Origin: JALZAA01 sp046727755
GTDB taxonomy: Bacteria; Actinomycetota; Acidimicrobiia; IMCC26256; JACDBD01
NCBI GenBank assembly: GCA_046727755.1
Contig: JBKPDG010000109.1
Span: 1 to 32,157, forward strand
DNA: 32,157 nt
Reading direction: 5' to 3'
Within the stretch, counting starts at the first letter, position 1. Each line of letters begins with the position of its first letter. The notes under the pieces were generated by a model that worked only from the letters and a program-made list of their open reading frames with translations, made no database searches and was not told the DNA's origin. The translations under genes and the position numbers were made by a program. Of the stretch, positions 13,031 through 20,596 are shown piece by piece.

Positions 13031-14511
13031 GGCTCGACGCGGGCGGGTGCCTCGGGTGCAGCCCCGGGCGTTCGGACCTTCTCCTCCTCGAGCGCGAGCT
13101 TGGTGTCGGCGTCGGGCACAGGGACGGGATACACGCCGCTGAGGCACGCGGTGCAGAACGACTCCGCGTTGGATCCGGTGGCGGCGACGAGGCGATCGAG
13201 GTCGAGATAGGCGAGCGAGTCGACCCCGAGGTACTCGCGGATCTCCCCGACCTCCAGGTCGGCGGCGACGAGCTCGGGACGGCGGCCGGTGTCCATGCCG
13301 TAGAAGCACGGCCAGCGGTAGGGCGGCGACGTCACGCGCAGGTGCACCTCCGCCGCCCCCGCCTCGCGGAGCATCCGGGTGAGCGTGAGCTGCGTCGTGC
13401 CGCGCACGATCGAGTCGTCGACGACCACGAGGCGCTTCCCGGCGATGTTCTCCCTGATCGGGTTCAGCTTGAGCCTGACGCCCGCCGCGCGCGTCTCCGG
13501 TGTCGGCGCGATGAACGTCCGCCCGATGTAGCGGTTCTTCACGACGCCGTCGCCGTACGGGATGCCCGAGGCGCGCGCGAACCCCTGCGCGGCGGGGATG
13601 CCGGACTCGGGCACCGGCATCACCATGTCGGCGTCGACCGGCGCCTGACGGGCGAGCTCCTCGCCCATCCGCTGGCGGGCCGCGTGCACGCTCTGCCCGT
13701 AGAGGTTGGTGTCGGGCCGGGAGAAGTACACGAACTCGAACAAGCAGAGCTTCGGCGACGGCTCGGCGAAGTGGTGCGTACGCAAGCCCGACGCGTCGAT
13801 GGCGACCATCTCGCCCGGCTCGACGTCGCGCACGTAGTGCGCGCCCACGATGTCGAGGGCTGCGCTCTCGCTGGCGAGCACCCATCCGCCCGCGATCCGG
13901 CCCAGCGTGAGCGGCCAGAAGCCGTGGGGGTCGCGGACGCCGATGAGACGGGCGTCGTCCATGAGCACGAAGGAGAAGCCGCCTTCGAGGCGCGGCAACA
14001 CCAGCTCGAGCGCGACCTCGAGGTCACGACCATCGGATCTCGGCGAGGGCGAGTACTCCTGGGCGACGAGCTCGGCGACGAGCGCGGAGTCCGTGGTCGA
14101 GTCGAGGTCGAACTCGGGCGCCGTCATGCCGGGGAGCATCCCGATGCGCTCGGCCAGCTGCACCGTGTTCGTGAGGTTGCCGTTGTGGCCGAGGGCGAAG
14201 CCGGCGTCACCGACCGAGCGGTAGACGGGCTGGGCGTTGCGCCAGCTGCTGGACCCGGTGGTCGAGTACCGGTTGTGGCCGATCGCGAGGTGGCCGTCGA
14301 GGGGGGCGAGGCGACGCTCGTCGAACACCTGGGTCACGAGGCCCATGTCCTTGACGACGGTGATCGTCTCGCCGTCGCTGACGGCGATGCCGGCCGACTC
14401 CTGGCCCCGATGCTGGAGCGCGAAGAGACCCAGGTAGGCGAGGTGAGCCACCGGTTGCCCGGGGGCGTAGACACCGAAGACACCGCACGCGTGACCGAGA
14501 CGCTGCTCCAT
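13027..14511 (-). CDS. purF: Amidophosphoribosyltransferase
   Basis: The 494-residue enzyme makes phosphoribosylamine from PRPP and glutamine, the committed step. After a short propeptide (MEQRLGHA) comes the catalytic Cys9 in CGVFGVYAPG, exposed by processing in this class. The glutaminase half shows LQHRGQESAGI, GHNRYSTTG and GHNGNLTN. The transferase half shows PVPESGIPAAQGFA, KNRYIGRTFI, and the PRPP loop VVVDDSIVRGTT. CLSGVYP near the end and other late Cys fit the Fe-S-containing B. subtilis type, though cluster ligands were not all confirmed. ATG 14511 places Cys9 correctly; the longer ORF from 14559 adds unsupported residues. Divergent from cysC with only ~50 bp between starts. Confidence 0.96.
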   Translation of the reverse strand: MEQRLGHACGVFGVYAPGQPVAHLAYLGLFALQHRGQESAGIAVSDGETITVVKDMGLVTQVFDERRLAPLDGHLAIGHNRYSTTGSSSWRNAQPVYRSVGDAGFALGHNGNLTNTVQLAERIGMLPGMTAPEFDLDSTTDSALVAELVAQEYSPSPRSDGRDLEVALELVLPRLEGGFSFVLMDDARLIGVRDPHGFWPLTLGRIAGGWVLASESAALDIVGAHYVRDVEPGEMVAIDASGLRTHHFAEPSPKLCLFEFVYFSRPDTNLYGQSVHAARQRMGEELARQAPVDADMVMPVPESGIPAAQGFARASGIPYGDGVVKNRYIGRTFIAPTPETRAAGVRLKLNPIRENIAGKRLVVVDDSIVRGTTQLTLTRMLREAGAAEVHLRVTSPPYRWPCFYGMDTGRRPELVAADLEVGEIREYLGVDSLAYLDLDRLVAATGSNAESFCTACLSGVYPVPVPDADTKLALEEEKVRTPGAAPEAPARVEP

Positions 14512-14561
14512 CTCGCTACAAGTATGCCGTACCGATGTGCGCGCTCCGGTAACTTCCATTC

Positions 14562-15128
14562 GTGGCGAACACGGGCTTCTGCTTGTGGTTCACCGGGCTG
14601 TCGGGCTCGGGGAAGAGCACGATCGCCGCCGCCGTGGTGGAAGAGCTCCGCCGGCGTCGGCATCGTGTCGAGCTGCTCGACGGCGACGAGGTGCGCGAGA
14701 ACCTGTCCGCCGGCCTCGGCTTCTCGAAGGCGGATCGCGACACGAACATCCGGCGCATCGGCTGGGTCGCGGCGCTGCTCGCCCGCAACGGCGTGGTAGC
14801 CGTGACGGCGGCGATCTCGCCCTACCGCGCGGTGCGCGACGAGGTCCGCGGGAAGATCGACCGGTTCGTCGAGGTGTTCGTCGATACACCGATCGAGGTG
14901 TGCGAGGAACGCGACGTCAAGGGGCTGTACGAGAGGGCGCGCGCGGGTGAGATCCCCGAGTTCACGGGTGTGTCGGATCCGTACGAGCCGCCGACCGCAC
15001 CCGAGGTGCGGGTGGTCACGCACGATCGCGACTCCTCCGCGTCGGCCGCCCAGGTGCTCGAGTACCTCGAGAGCGTCGGGCTGACCGGGCCGGCTCCGCG
15101 CCACGAAGCGGCGGAAGCGCGCTCGTGA
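14562..15128 (+). CDS. cysC: Adenylylsulfate (APS) kinase
   Basis: The 188-residue protein phosphorylates APS to PAPS in sulfate activation. It shows the Walker A loop FTGLSGSGKST (residues ~10-20), LLDGDEVRENLSAGLGFSKADRDTNIRRIGWVA with the APS-binding region, VTAAISPYRAVRDEVR, FVEVFVDTPIEVCEERDVKGLYERA, and IPEFTGVSDPYEPP, all hallmarks of CysC. The start is GTG at 14562. No sulfurylase genes are nearby, so it may serve sulfation or assimilation with partners elsewhere. Its last bases overlap the start of the PHP gene (GTGA), forming a two-gene plus-strand operon inserted among minus-strand pur genes. Confidence 0.93.
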   Translation: MANTGFCLWFTGLSGSGKSTIAAAVVEELRRRRHRVELLDGDEVRENLSAGLGFSKADRDTNIRRIGWVAALLARNGVVAVTAAISPYRAVRDEVRGKIDRFVEVFVDTPIEVCEERDVKGLYERARAGEIPEFTGVSDPYEPPTAPEVRVVTHDRDSSASAAQVLEYLESVGLTGPAPRHEAAEARS

Positions 15129-15970
15129 TCGACCTGCACAGCCACTCGACGATGTCGGACGGCACCGACTCGCCGACGCGGGTCGTCCAGCTCGCCGGCG
15201 AGGCGGGTCTGGCGGCGCTGGCCCTGACCGATCACGACACCCTCGACCACCTCCCCGAAGCCCGCGCCGCCGCCGAGGCCCAGTCGTTGCGGCTGGTCCC
15301 GGGGTGCGAGATCTCGTGTGAGCTGTCGGGACGGGCACCGGGGACCATGCACCTGCTCGTCTTCTTCGTCGACGATGCGCCGGGCGAGTTGCGCGACCGG
15401 CTGGCTGCGCTCCAGGAGGCCCGCAACGAACGCAACGTGCAGATCGTCGACGCGCTGAACGAACGCGGCGTCCCGATCACGGTCGAGGCGGTCCAGGCGC
15501 AGGCGGGACCGGGGTCGGTCGGGCGTCCGCACATCGCGCGCGTGCTGATGGAGGCAGGCCACGTGTCGTCGATCCAGGAGGCGTTCGACGTGTGGCTGGG
15601 CAAGGGCCGTCCGGCGTACTTCGAGCGCGACCGCCTCGAGCCTGAGGACGCGATCGAGCTGACGCACGCGTCGGGTGGGGCGTGCGCGATCGCGCACCCG
15701 GGCTCGCTGGGGCTGGACGATGTGGAGCTGGACGCGTTCGTCGGTGAGCTGGCCGACGCCGGGCTCGACGGGCTCGAGTGCGAGTACGGCGCGTATCTCC
15801 CCGAGGAACGGGCGCCGCTGCACGAGCTGGCGCGGCGCCACGGGCTCGCGCCGACGGGCGGCTCCGACTACCACGGCGACAACAAGCCGGGTCTGTCGGT
15901 CGGGACCGGCCGCGGCGACCTCCGCGTCCCCGATGACTTCCTCACCGCGCTGGAGTCGCGGCGGCCGTAG
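15125..15970 (+). CDS. PHP-domain phosphoesterase (TrpH/YciV-like)
   Basis: The 281-residue protein is a PHP-superfamily metal-dependent phosphoesterase. Metal-ligand motifs are MIDLHSHSTMSDG (H5, H7), ALTDHDTL (~residues 36-43), PGCEIS with the Glu ligand, GRPHIARVL, CAIAHPGSLGLD and the C-terminal GGSDYHGDNK. These match the YciV/TrpH group, which includes the RNase AM 5'-3' exonuclease and 3',5'-nucleotide bisphosphate phosphatases. If the second activity applies, it could degrade PAP formed from PAPS use, which fits its coupling to cysC; this is an inference. GTG 15125 overlaps the cysC stop by four bases. A large hairpin follows the stop. Confidence 0.9.
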   Translation: MIDLHSHSTMSDGTDSPTRVVQLAGEAGLAALALTDHDTLDHLPEARAAAEAQSLRLVPGCEISCELSGRAPGTMHLLVFFVDDAPGELRDRLAALQEARNERNVQIVDALNERGVPITVEAVQAQAGPGSVGRPHIARVLMEAGHVSSIQEAFDVWLGKGRPAYFERDRLEPEDAIELTHASGGACAIAHPGSLGLDDVELDAFVGELADAGLDGLECEYGAYLPEERAPLHELARRHGLAPTGGSDYHGDNKPGLSVGTGRGDLRVPDDFLTALESRRP

Positions 15971-15972
15971 CC

Positions 15973-16015
15973 GATGCGTACCTCACCCGGAATAGTTCCG
16001 GGTCAGGTACGCATC
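15973..16015. terminator. Long hairpin between convergent PHP and purL genes
   Basis: GATGCGTACCT (15973-15983) pairs with AGGTACGCATC (16005-16015), and inside it ACCCGGAA pairs with TTCCGGGT around a 3-nt loop, with one C-C mismatch. It begins 2 nt after the PHP stop and contains the purL stop codon (16005-16003) in its right arm. There is no T-run, so its end-of-transcript role for both genes is inferred. Confidence 0.65.
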
Positions 16016-18225
16016 GTGGCGCCCAACGCGTTCGGGATGGCGTCGCGCCAGGCGTGGGTGGCGTCGGCGAGTGGTACGTCGAAGGCGTCGTGCGCAACGA
16101 GTCGATCTCCGCGAGCTTCGCCGACGTCGGCGGCCAGAACACCGGCCGAGCTCGCACGCGACAGCACCTCGTCCACGAGCACCGGATCGACCGAGCAGAC
16201 GACGCGCGACGCCGACTCGGAGAAGCACTCGAGCGCGCCGCCGATCGCGACGTCGAAGCCGCACTCGCCCGCGATCGCCATCTCGGCCAGCGCGATCGCA
16301 AACCCGCCGTCGGCGCAGTCGTGCACGCCGTCGACGAGGCCACCCGCCACGAGCGCACGCACCAGCTCGTGCACGGAGCGAGCAGCGTCGAGGTCGGCGC
16401 GCGGTGGCATCCCGCCGTCGAGGCCGTGCAGGACCGCGGCCCACTCGGACCCGCCCAGCTCCGTCGCCGTCTTGCCGAGCACGACGATGCGCCGGCCGTC
16501 GGCGAGCGCGGCCGGCGGCGGGCGGTCGTCGAGCTCGTCGATCACGCCGAGCAGCCCCATGACCGGGGTCGGGTCGATATCGCGGCCTTGCGACTCGTTG
16601 TAGAAGCTCACGTTGCCACCGATCACCGGGATCTCGAGGGCGGCACACGCCTCGCTCATGCCGTCGATCACCTCGGCGAACTGCCACATCACCTCAGGAT
16701 GCTCGGGGTTGCCGAAGTTCAGGCAGTTGACGACCGCGACGGGTCGGGCCCCGACGCAGGCGACGTTGCGAGCCGCCTCCAGCATTGCGAGCCGAGCGCC
16801 GGTGCGGGGATCGAGCCGGCAGAACCGGCCCTTGCCGTCGGTGCTCACCGCGAGGGCGCGGTCCGTGTCCTTGAGCCGCAGCACGGCGGCGTCGGCGCCG
16901 GGACCGGCGACCGTGTTGAGGAACAGCTGGTGGTCGTACTGGCGCCAGACCCATGACTTGTCGGCGACGGTCGGCGTGGCGAGGAGCGCCAGCAGCTCAC
17001 CCGAGAGGTCGGCGCCGGCCGGGAATCGGGCCGCCATCTCCGGCGCCGGGTCGGCGGCCTGCAGCGCGTCCTGGCCGGCGGGACGTTCCCGCGGCCGGTC
17101 GTACAGGGGTCCGTCGCCCAGGCTCTCGACCGGGACGTCCGCGAGCGCCTCCGGCTCCCCGGCTGCGTCGAAGAGGCCGTCGAACACGCGGAAACGCCGG
17201 CTGTCGGTCACCCGGCCGACCACGGCCGCGTCGATCTCCCACCGCTCGCACAGCCCCAACACCTCGGCGAGGTCGTCGGGCTGGACGATCACGAGCATCC
17301 GCTCCTGGCTCTCGGATGTCATGACCTCGACCGCGCTCATGCCCGGCTCACGGCGAGGCACACGCGCGACGTCGACGTCCATTCCCGCCCCGGCTTTCGC
17401 CGCCGTCTCCGACGCCGCGCACGACAGCCCGGCGGCGCCGAGATCCTGCACGCCGACGGCGAGGCCGGCGTCGAGCAGTGCCAGGCACGCCTCGATGAGC
17501 TTCTTCTCCTCGAGCGGATCGCCGACCTGGACCGACGGGCGCTTCGCCTCCGCGCCCTGCTCGAAGCCGGCCGACGCGAGCACGCTCGCACCGCCGATCC
17601 CGTCGCGGCCCGTGGACGAACCCAACAGCACCGCGAGGTTGCCCTCGCCGCTCGCCCGGGCGAGCACGAGACGATCCTGCGGGAGCAGCCCGAGGCACAT
17701 CACGTTGACAAGCGGGTTCTCGCGGTAGCAGTCGTCGAAGACGACTTCGCCGCCGACAGTGGGGACGCCGACCGCGTTGCCGTAGCCACTGATCCCCGAC
17801 ACCACGCCCTCGAACAGGTACCGCGTGCGGACGTCATCGAGCGGACCGAAGCGGAGCGGGTCCATGAGCGCGATCGGGCGCGCGCCCATGGAGAAGACGT
17901 CGCGGATGATGCCGCCGACGCCCGTCGCCGCGCCCTGGTAGGGCTCGACGGCGGACGGGTGGTTGTGGCTCTCGATCCGCACCGCCACCGCGAGCCCGTC
18001 GCCGACGTCGATCACCCCCGCGCCCTCCCCCGGACCGACGAGCACCCACGGCGCGTCCGTCGGCAGGCGCCGCAGATGCGCCCGCGACGACTTGTACGAG
18101 CAGTGCTCCGACCACATGACGGCGAACATCGCCAGCTCCACGTCGGTGGGGTCGCGGCCGAGCAGCTCGACGATCGACGTGAGCTCGTCGTCACTCAGGC
18201 CGAGCTGACGATGCGCGGGCTCCAT
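16003..18225 (-). CDS. purL: FGAM synthase, large (PurL) subunit, small-type
   Basis: The 740-residue protein is the small-type PurL, the ATP-dependent amidotransferase core that works with PurS and PurQ to convert FGAR to FGAM. Visible family regions are WSEHCSYKSSRAHLRRLP, VLVGPGEGAGVIDVGDGLAV, IESHNHPSAVEPYQGAATGV, GGIIRDVFSMGARPIALMDP, GVQDLGAAGLSCAASETA, GDKS/W-type segments mid-protein, VNCLNFGNPEHPEVMW, PVIGGNVSFYNES and a final VDGVHDCADGGFAIALAEMA. ATG 18225 gives typical length; a frame extending to 18534 is antisense to the next gene. The terminal codons lie in the shared hairpin. Confidence 0.96.
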   Translation of the reverse strand: MEPAHRQLGLSDDELTSIVELLGRDPTDVELAMFAVMWSEHCSYKSSRAHLRRLPTDAPWVLVGPGEGAGVIDVGDGLAVAVRIESHNHPSAVEPYQGAATGVGGIIRDVFSMGARPIALMDPLRFGPLDDVRTRYLFEGVVSGISGYGNAVGVPTVGGEVVFDDCYRENPLVNVMCLGLLPQDRLVLARASGEGNLAVLLGSSTGRDGIGGASVLASAGFEQGAEAKRPSVQVGDPLEEKKLIEACLALLDAGLAVGVQDLGAAGLSCAASETAAKAGAGMDVDVARVPRREPGMSAVEVMTSESQERMLVIVQPDDLAEVLGLCERWEIDAAVVGRVTDSRRFRVFDGLFDAAGEPEALADVPVESLGDGPLYDRPRERPAGQDALQAADPAPEMAARFPAGADLSGELLALLATPTVADKSWVWRQYDHQLFLNTVAGPGADAAVLRLKDTDRALAVSTDGKGRFCRLDPRTGARLAMLEAARNVACVGARPVAVVNCLNFGNPEHPEVMWQFAEVIDGMSEACAALEIPVIGGNVSFYNESQGRDIDPTPVMGLLGVIDELDDRPPPAALADGRRIVVLGKTATELGGSEWAAVLHGLDGGMPPRADLDAARSVHELVRALVAGGLVDGVHDCADGGFAIALAEMAIAGECGFDVAIGGALECFSESASRVVCSVDPVLVDEVLSRASSAGVLAADVGEARGDRLVAHDAFDVPLADATHAWRDAIPNALGATMRT

Positions 18226-18321
18226 GCGGTCGAGGTTATCGGCGCTCTGAGGACGCGAAATGGAGCCGAGCCCAATTCCGAAATAGACTGCGCGTGAAAT
18301 CGTAAAAGGAGGGGTCGCCGA

Positions 18322-18732
18322 ATGGCCGCAGCTCGAAAGAGCACGATGACCGCCGAGCACAAGCGGGCGCTGGCGCAGGGCCGGGCCGAGGGGCGGGCCG
18401 TGCGGGCCTACCTCGAGGCGCTCGACCAGAACCGTCCCCGTCGGGGCCGGCCGCGCACGCCGGCGTCGATCGAGAAGCGCCTGAAGGCGGTCGAATCCGA
18501 GCTCGCGGACGCCGCGCCACTCCACCGGCTGCAACTCGTCCAGGAGCGCATGGACCTCGAGCGCGAGCTCGACCGGATCGACGCCGCCGACGACCTGACG
18601 GGCCTCGAACGCGACTTCGTGAAAGTCGCCAAGGGCTACGCCGAGCGCAAGGGCATCTCGTACGCCGCGTGGCGCGAGCTCGGCGTCACGCCCGACGTGC
18701 TCCGGAAGGCTGGGATCGGCCGCGGGAGCTAG
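18322..18732 (+). CDS. Conserved-looking actinobacterial hypothetical protein
   Basis: The 136-residue protein is soluble, basic and helical. It starts with Lys/Arg-rich TAEHKRALAQGRAEGRAVRAYLEAL, has a charged RPRRGRPRTPASIEKRLK linker, a coiled-coil-like stretch to LQLVQERMDLERELDRIDA, and ends VKVAKGYAERKGISYAAWRELGVTPDVLRKAGI, which reads like a small DNA-binding helical module (Lsr2-like feel, but not a confirmed match). I recall similar proteins in other actinobacteria without a known role. An AAAGGAGGGG site 7 nt before ATG 18322 strongly supports the start. It diverges from purL and its TAG shares the palindrome CTAG with the purQ stop. Confidence 0.75.
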   Translation: MAAARKSTMTAEHKRALAQGRAEGRAVRAYLEALDQNRPRRGRPRTPASIEKRLKAVESELADAAPLHRLQLVQERMDLERELDRIDAADDLTGLERDFVKVAKGYAERKGISYAAWRELGVTPDVLRKAGIGRGS

Positions 18733-19412
18733 GCGACCGCGGCGCCTTCCGACGCGCTGGTCAGCAGCGAACGGAGCAGCACCACGCCGTCCGTCGAGCC
18801 GAGGAGGGCGTCGGACGCGCGTTCGGGATGGGGCATGAGCGCGACGACGTTGCGCTGCTCGCTGCAGATCCCGGCGATGTCGTCGAGGCTGCCGTTCGGG
18901 TTGCGCACGTAGCGCAGCACGATCCGATCGTCGTCACGCAGACGACGGTGCGTGGTCTCGTCGCACACGTAGCTGCCCTCGAAGTGATTGATGGGGAGGC
19001 GGAGCACGCGCCCGGGCTCGGCGAGCGCGGTCAGGGGGCTGCGGCTCGTCTCGACGCGGCACTCGACGGTCTCGCACAGGAAGCCGAGACCCGCGTTCTT
19101 CTGGAGGGCGCCCGGCAGCAAGCCGGCCTCGGTGAGAACCTGGAAGCCGTTGCAGATCCCCACGACCGGACCACCGGCCGCCGCGAACCTCTCGACCGCT
19201 TCCATGACGGGCGAGAATCGTGCGATTGCACCCGTGCGCAGGTAGTCGCCGTGAGCGAACCCGCCCGGGACGACCACGGCGTCGGCGCCGCAGAGCTCGG
19301 CGTCAGCGTGCCAGAGCGTCTCCGGGGTACCGCCGAGCTGCTCGACCGCCCACGCGACGTCGAGCTCGCAGTTCGTGCCCGGGAAGACGACGATCCCGAC
19401 GCGCACGCTCAT
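18729..19412 (-). CDS. purQ: FGAM synthase glutaminase subunit
   Basis: The 227-residue class I glutamine amidotransferase feeds ammonia to PurL. It shows the N-terminal VGIVVFPGTNCELDVAWAVE, VVPGGFAHGDYLRTG, the nucleophile elbow GICNGFQVL (catalytic Cys), NHFEGSYVCDE, and the terminal PHPERASD with the His-Glu pair. Start ATG 19412 lies 4 nt after the purS stop, so the two are coupled. Its stop overlaps that of the plus-strand conserved gene by four bases. purL, its partner, is beyond that gene and apparently separately transcribed. Confidence 0.96.
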   Translation of the reverse strand: MSVRVGIVVFPGTNCELDVAWAVEQLGGTPETLWHADAELCGADAVVVPGGFAHGDYLRTGAIARFSPVMEAVERFAAAGGPVVGICNGFQVLTEAGLLPGALQKNAGLGFLCETVECRVETSRSPLTALAEPGRVLRLPINHFEGSYVCDETTHRRLRDDDRIVLRYVRNPNGSLDDIAGICSEQRNVVALMPHPERASDALLGSTDGVVLLRSLLTSASEGAAVA

Positions 19413-19416
19413 CGCC

Positions 19417-19677
19417 TCAGGTCGACGCGAGCTCGGAGAGCTCGATCTCGTACGCCTCGATGACGGGATTGGCGAGGAGCCGGTGGCACATCTCGTCGAC
19501 CTGTGCGCGTGCGGAGGGTTCGTCGGCGCCGTCGATCACGAGCCGGATGCTCTTGCCGATGCGAACGTTCGAGACGTTGTCGTAGCCGAGCGCGGGGAGC
19601 GAACGCTCGACGGTCGCCCCTTGCGGGTCGGCGATCCCGGGGAGGTGCGTGATCTCGACGCGCGCCTCGAACCTCAT
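19417..19677 (-). CDS. purS: FGAM synthase PurS subunit
   Basis: The 86-residue protein is the small structural subunit that bridges PurL and PurQ. It shows the usual RFEARVEITHLPGIADPQGATVERSLPALGY opening, then VSNVRIGKSIRLVIDG, and the helical end CHRLLANPVIEAYEIEL. Length is typical (80-90). ATG 19677 lies 4 nt after the purC stop and the gene ends 4 nt before purQ. In-frame codons up to 19776 belong to the purC antisense and are excluded. Confidence 0.94.
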   Translation of the reverse strand: MRFEARVEITHLPGIADPQGATVERSLPALGYDNVSNVRIGKSIRLVIDGADEPSARAQVDEMCHRLLANPVIEAYEIELSELAST

Positions 19678-19681
19678 GCGG

Positions 19682-20596
19682 TCAATCGTACTGGCGGCTC
19701 TCGTCGGAACCGGGTTCGTCGGGACGGTGCCATTCGTCGAAGCTGCGCCCGGTGAGCAGCTCGTACGCCTCGACATAGCGGGAACGCGTGCCCTCGATCA
19801 CCTCCGGGGGGAGGTGTGGCGCCGGCGGCGTGTGGTCCCAGTCGGTGCCGAGGTAGTGGTCGCGCACGTACTGCTTGTCGAAGCTCGGCGGCGACGTGCC
19901 CACGCGGTACTCCTCGGCGGGCCAGTAGCGAGACGAGTCGGGGGTGAGCATCTCGTCGATCACGAGGAGCGCGCCGTCGAGGATCCCGAACTCGAGCTTC
20001 GTGTCGGCGAGGATGAGGCCGCGTTCCTCAGCCCGCGCGGCGCCGAAGTCGTACACGCGCAGAGTGACGTCGCGGATCTGCTCGAACAGTTCGCCGCCGA
20101 CGAGCTCGGCGGCGGCGGCGTCCGTGAGCGGCTCGTCGTGGCCGGCCTCAGCCTTGGTCGTTGCCGTGAAGATCGGCGCCGGAAGGCGTTCGGCCTGCCG
20201 CAGACCGGACGGCATCGCGCTCCCATAGATCGTGCCCCGCTCCTCGTACTCGGACCATGCCGAGCCGAACAAGTACCCGCGGCCGATGCACTCGAGCCGG
20301 ACGGGCTGGGTCGCGCGCACGAGCATCGCCCGGCCCGCGACGTCTGATCCGGCCGTCTCGGGGAAGTCGGTCGGGTCCGAGGAGATCAAGTGGTTGGGCG
20401 CGACATCGGCGGTCTCCTCGAACCAATACGTCGACAGCGCGGTGAGTGTCCGGCCCTTGTCGGGTACGAGGTCGTCGAGCACGACGTCGAACACGGAGAT
20501 GCGATCGGACGCGACGATCAGCATGCGGTCGTGGTCCACGTCGTAGAGGTCGCGGACCTTGCCCGTGTACGCGTGCGGCAGCGCGATCCCAGTCAC
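19682..20596 (-). CDS. purC: SAICAR synthetase
   Basis: The 304-residue enzyme joins aspartate to CAIR with ATP. Motifs visible are YTGKVRDLYDVDHDRMLIVASDRISVFD, LVPDKGRTLTALS, RATQPVRLECIGRGYLFGSAWSEYE, PIFTATTKAEAGHDEPL, and GLILADTKLEFG with LLVIDEMLTPDSSRYW, followed by SFDKQYVRDHYL. Length fits the longer SAICAR synthetases of actinobacteria. GTG 20596 overlaps the purB stop by four bases (GTGA); it is followed 4 nt later by purS. Confidence 0.96.
   Translation of the reverse strand: MTGIALPHAYTGKVRDLYDVDHDRMLIVASDRISVFDVVLDDLVPDKGRTLTALSTYWFEETADVAPNHLISSDPTDFPETAGSDVAGRAMLVRATQPVRLECIGRGYLFGSAWSEYEERGTIYGSAMPSGLRQAERLPAPIFTATTKAEAGHDEPLTDAAAAELVGGELFEQIRDVTLRVYDFGAARAEERGLILADTKLEFGILDGALLVIDEMLTPDSSRYWPAEEYRVGTSPPSFDKQYVRDHYLGTDWDHTPPAPHLPPEVIEGTRSRYVEAYELLTGRSFDEWHRPDEPGSDESRQYD

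Noticed and set aside
13342..14799. Plus-strand ORF of 485 codons opposite purF
   Set aside because: Runs antisense to purF and then overlaps cysC in a wrong frame; the product is Arg/His/Asp-rich without motifs.
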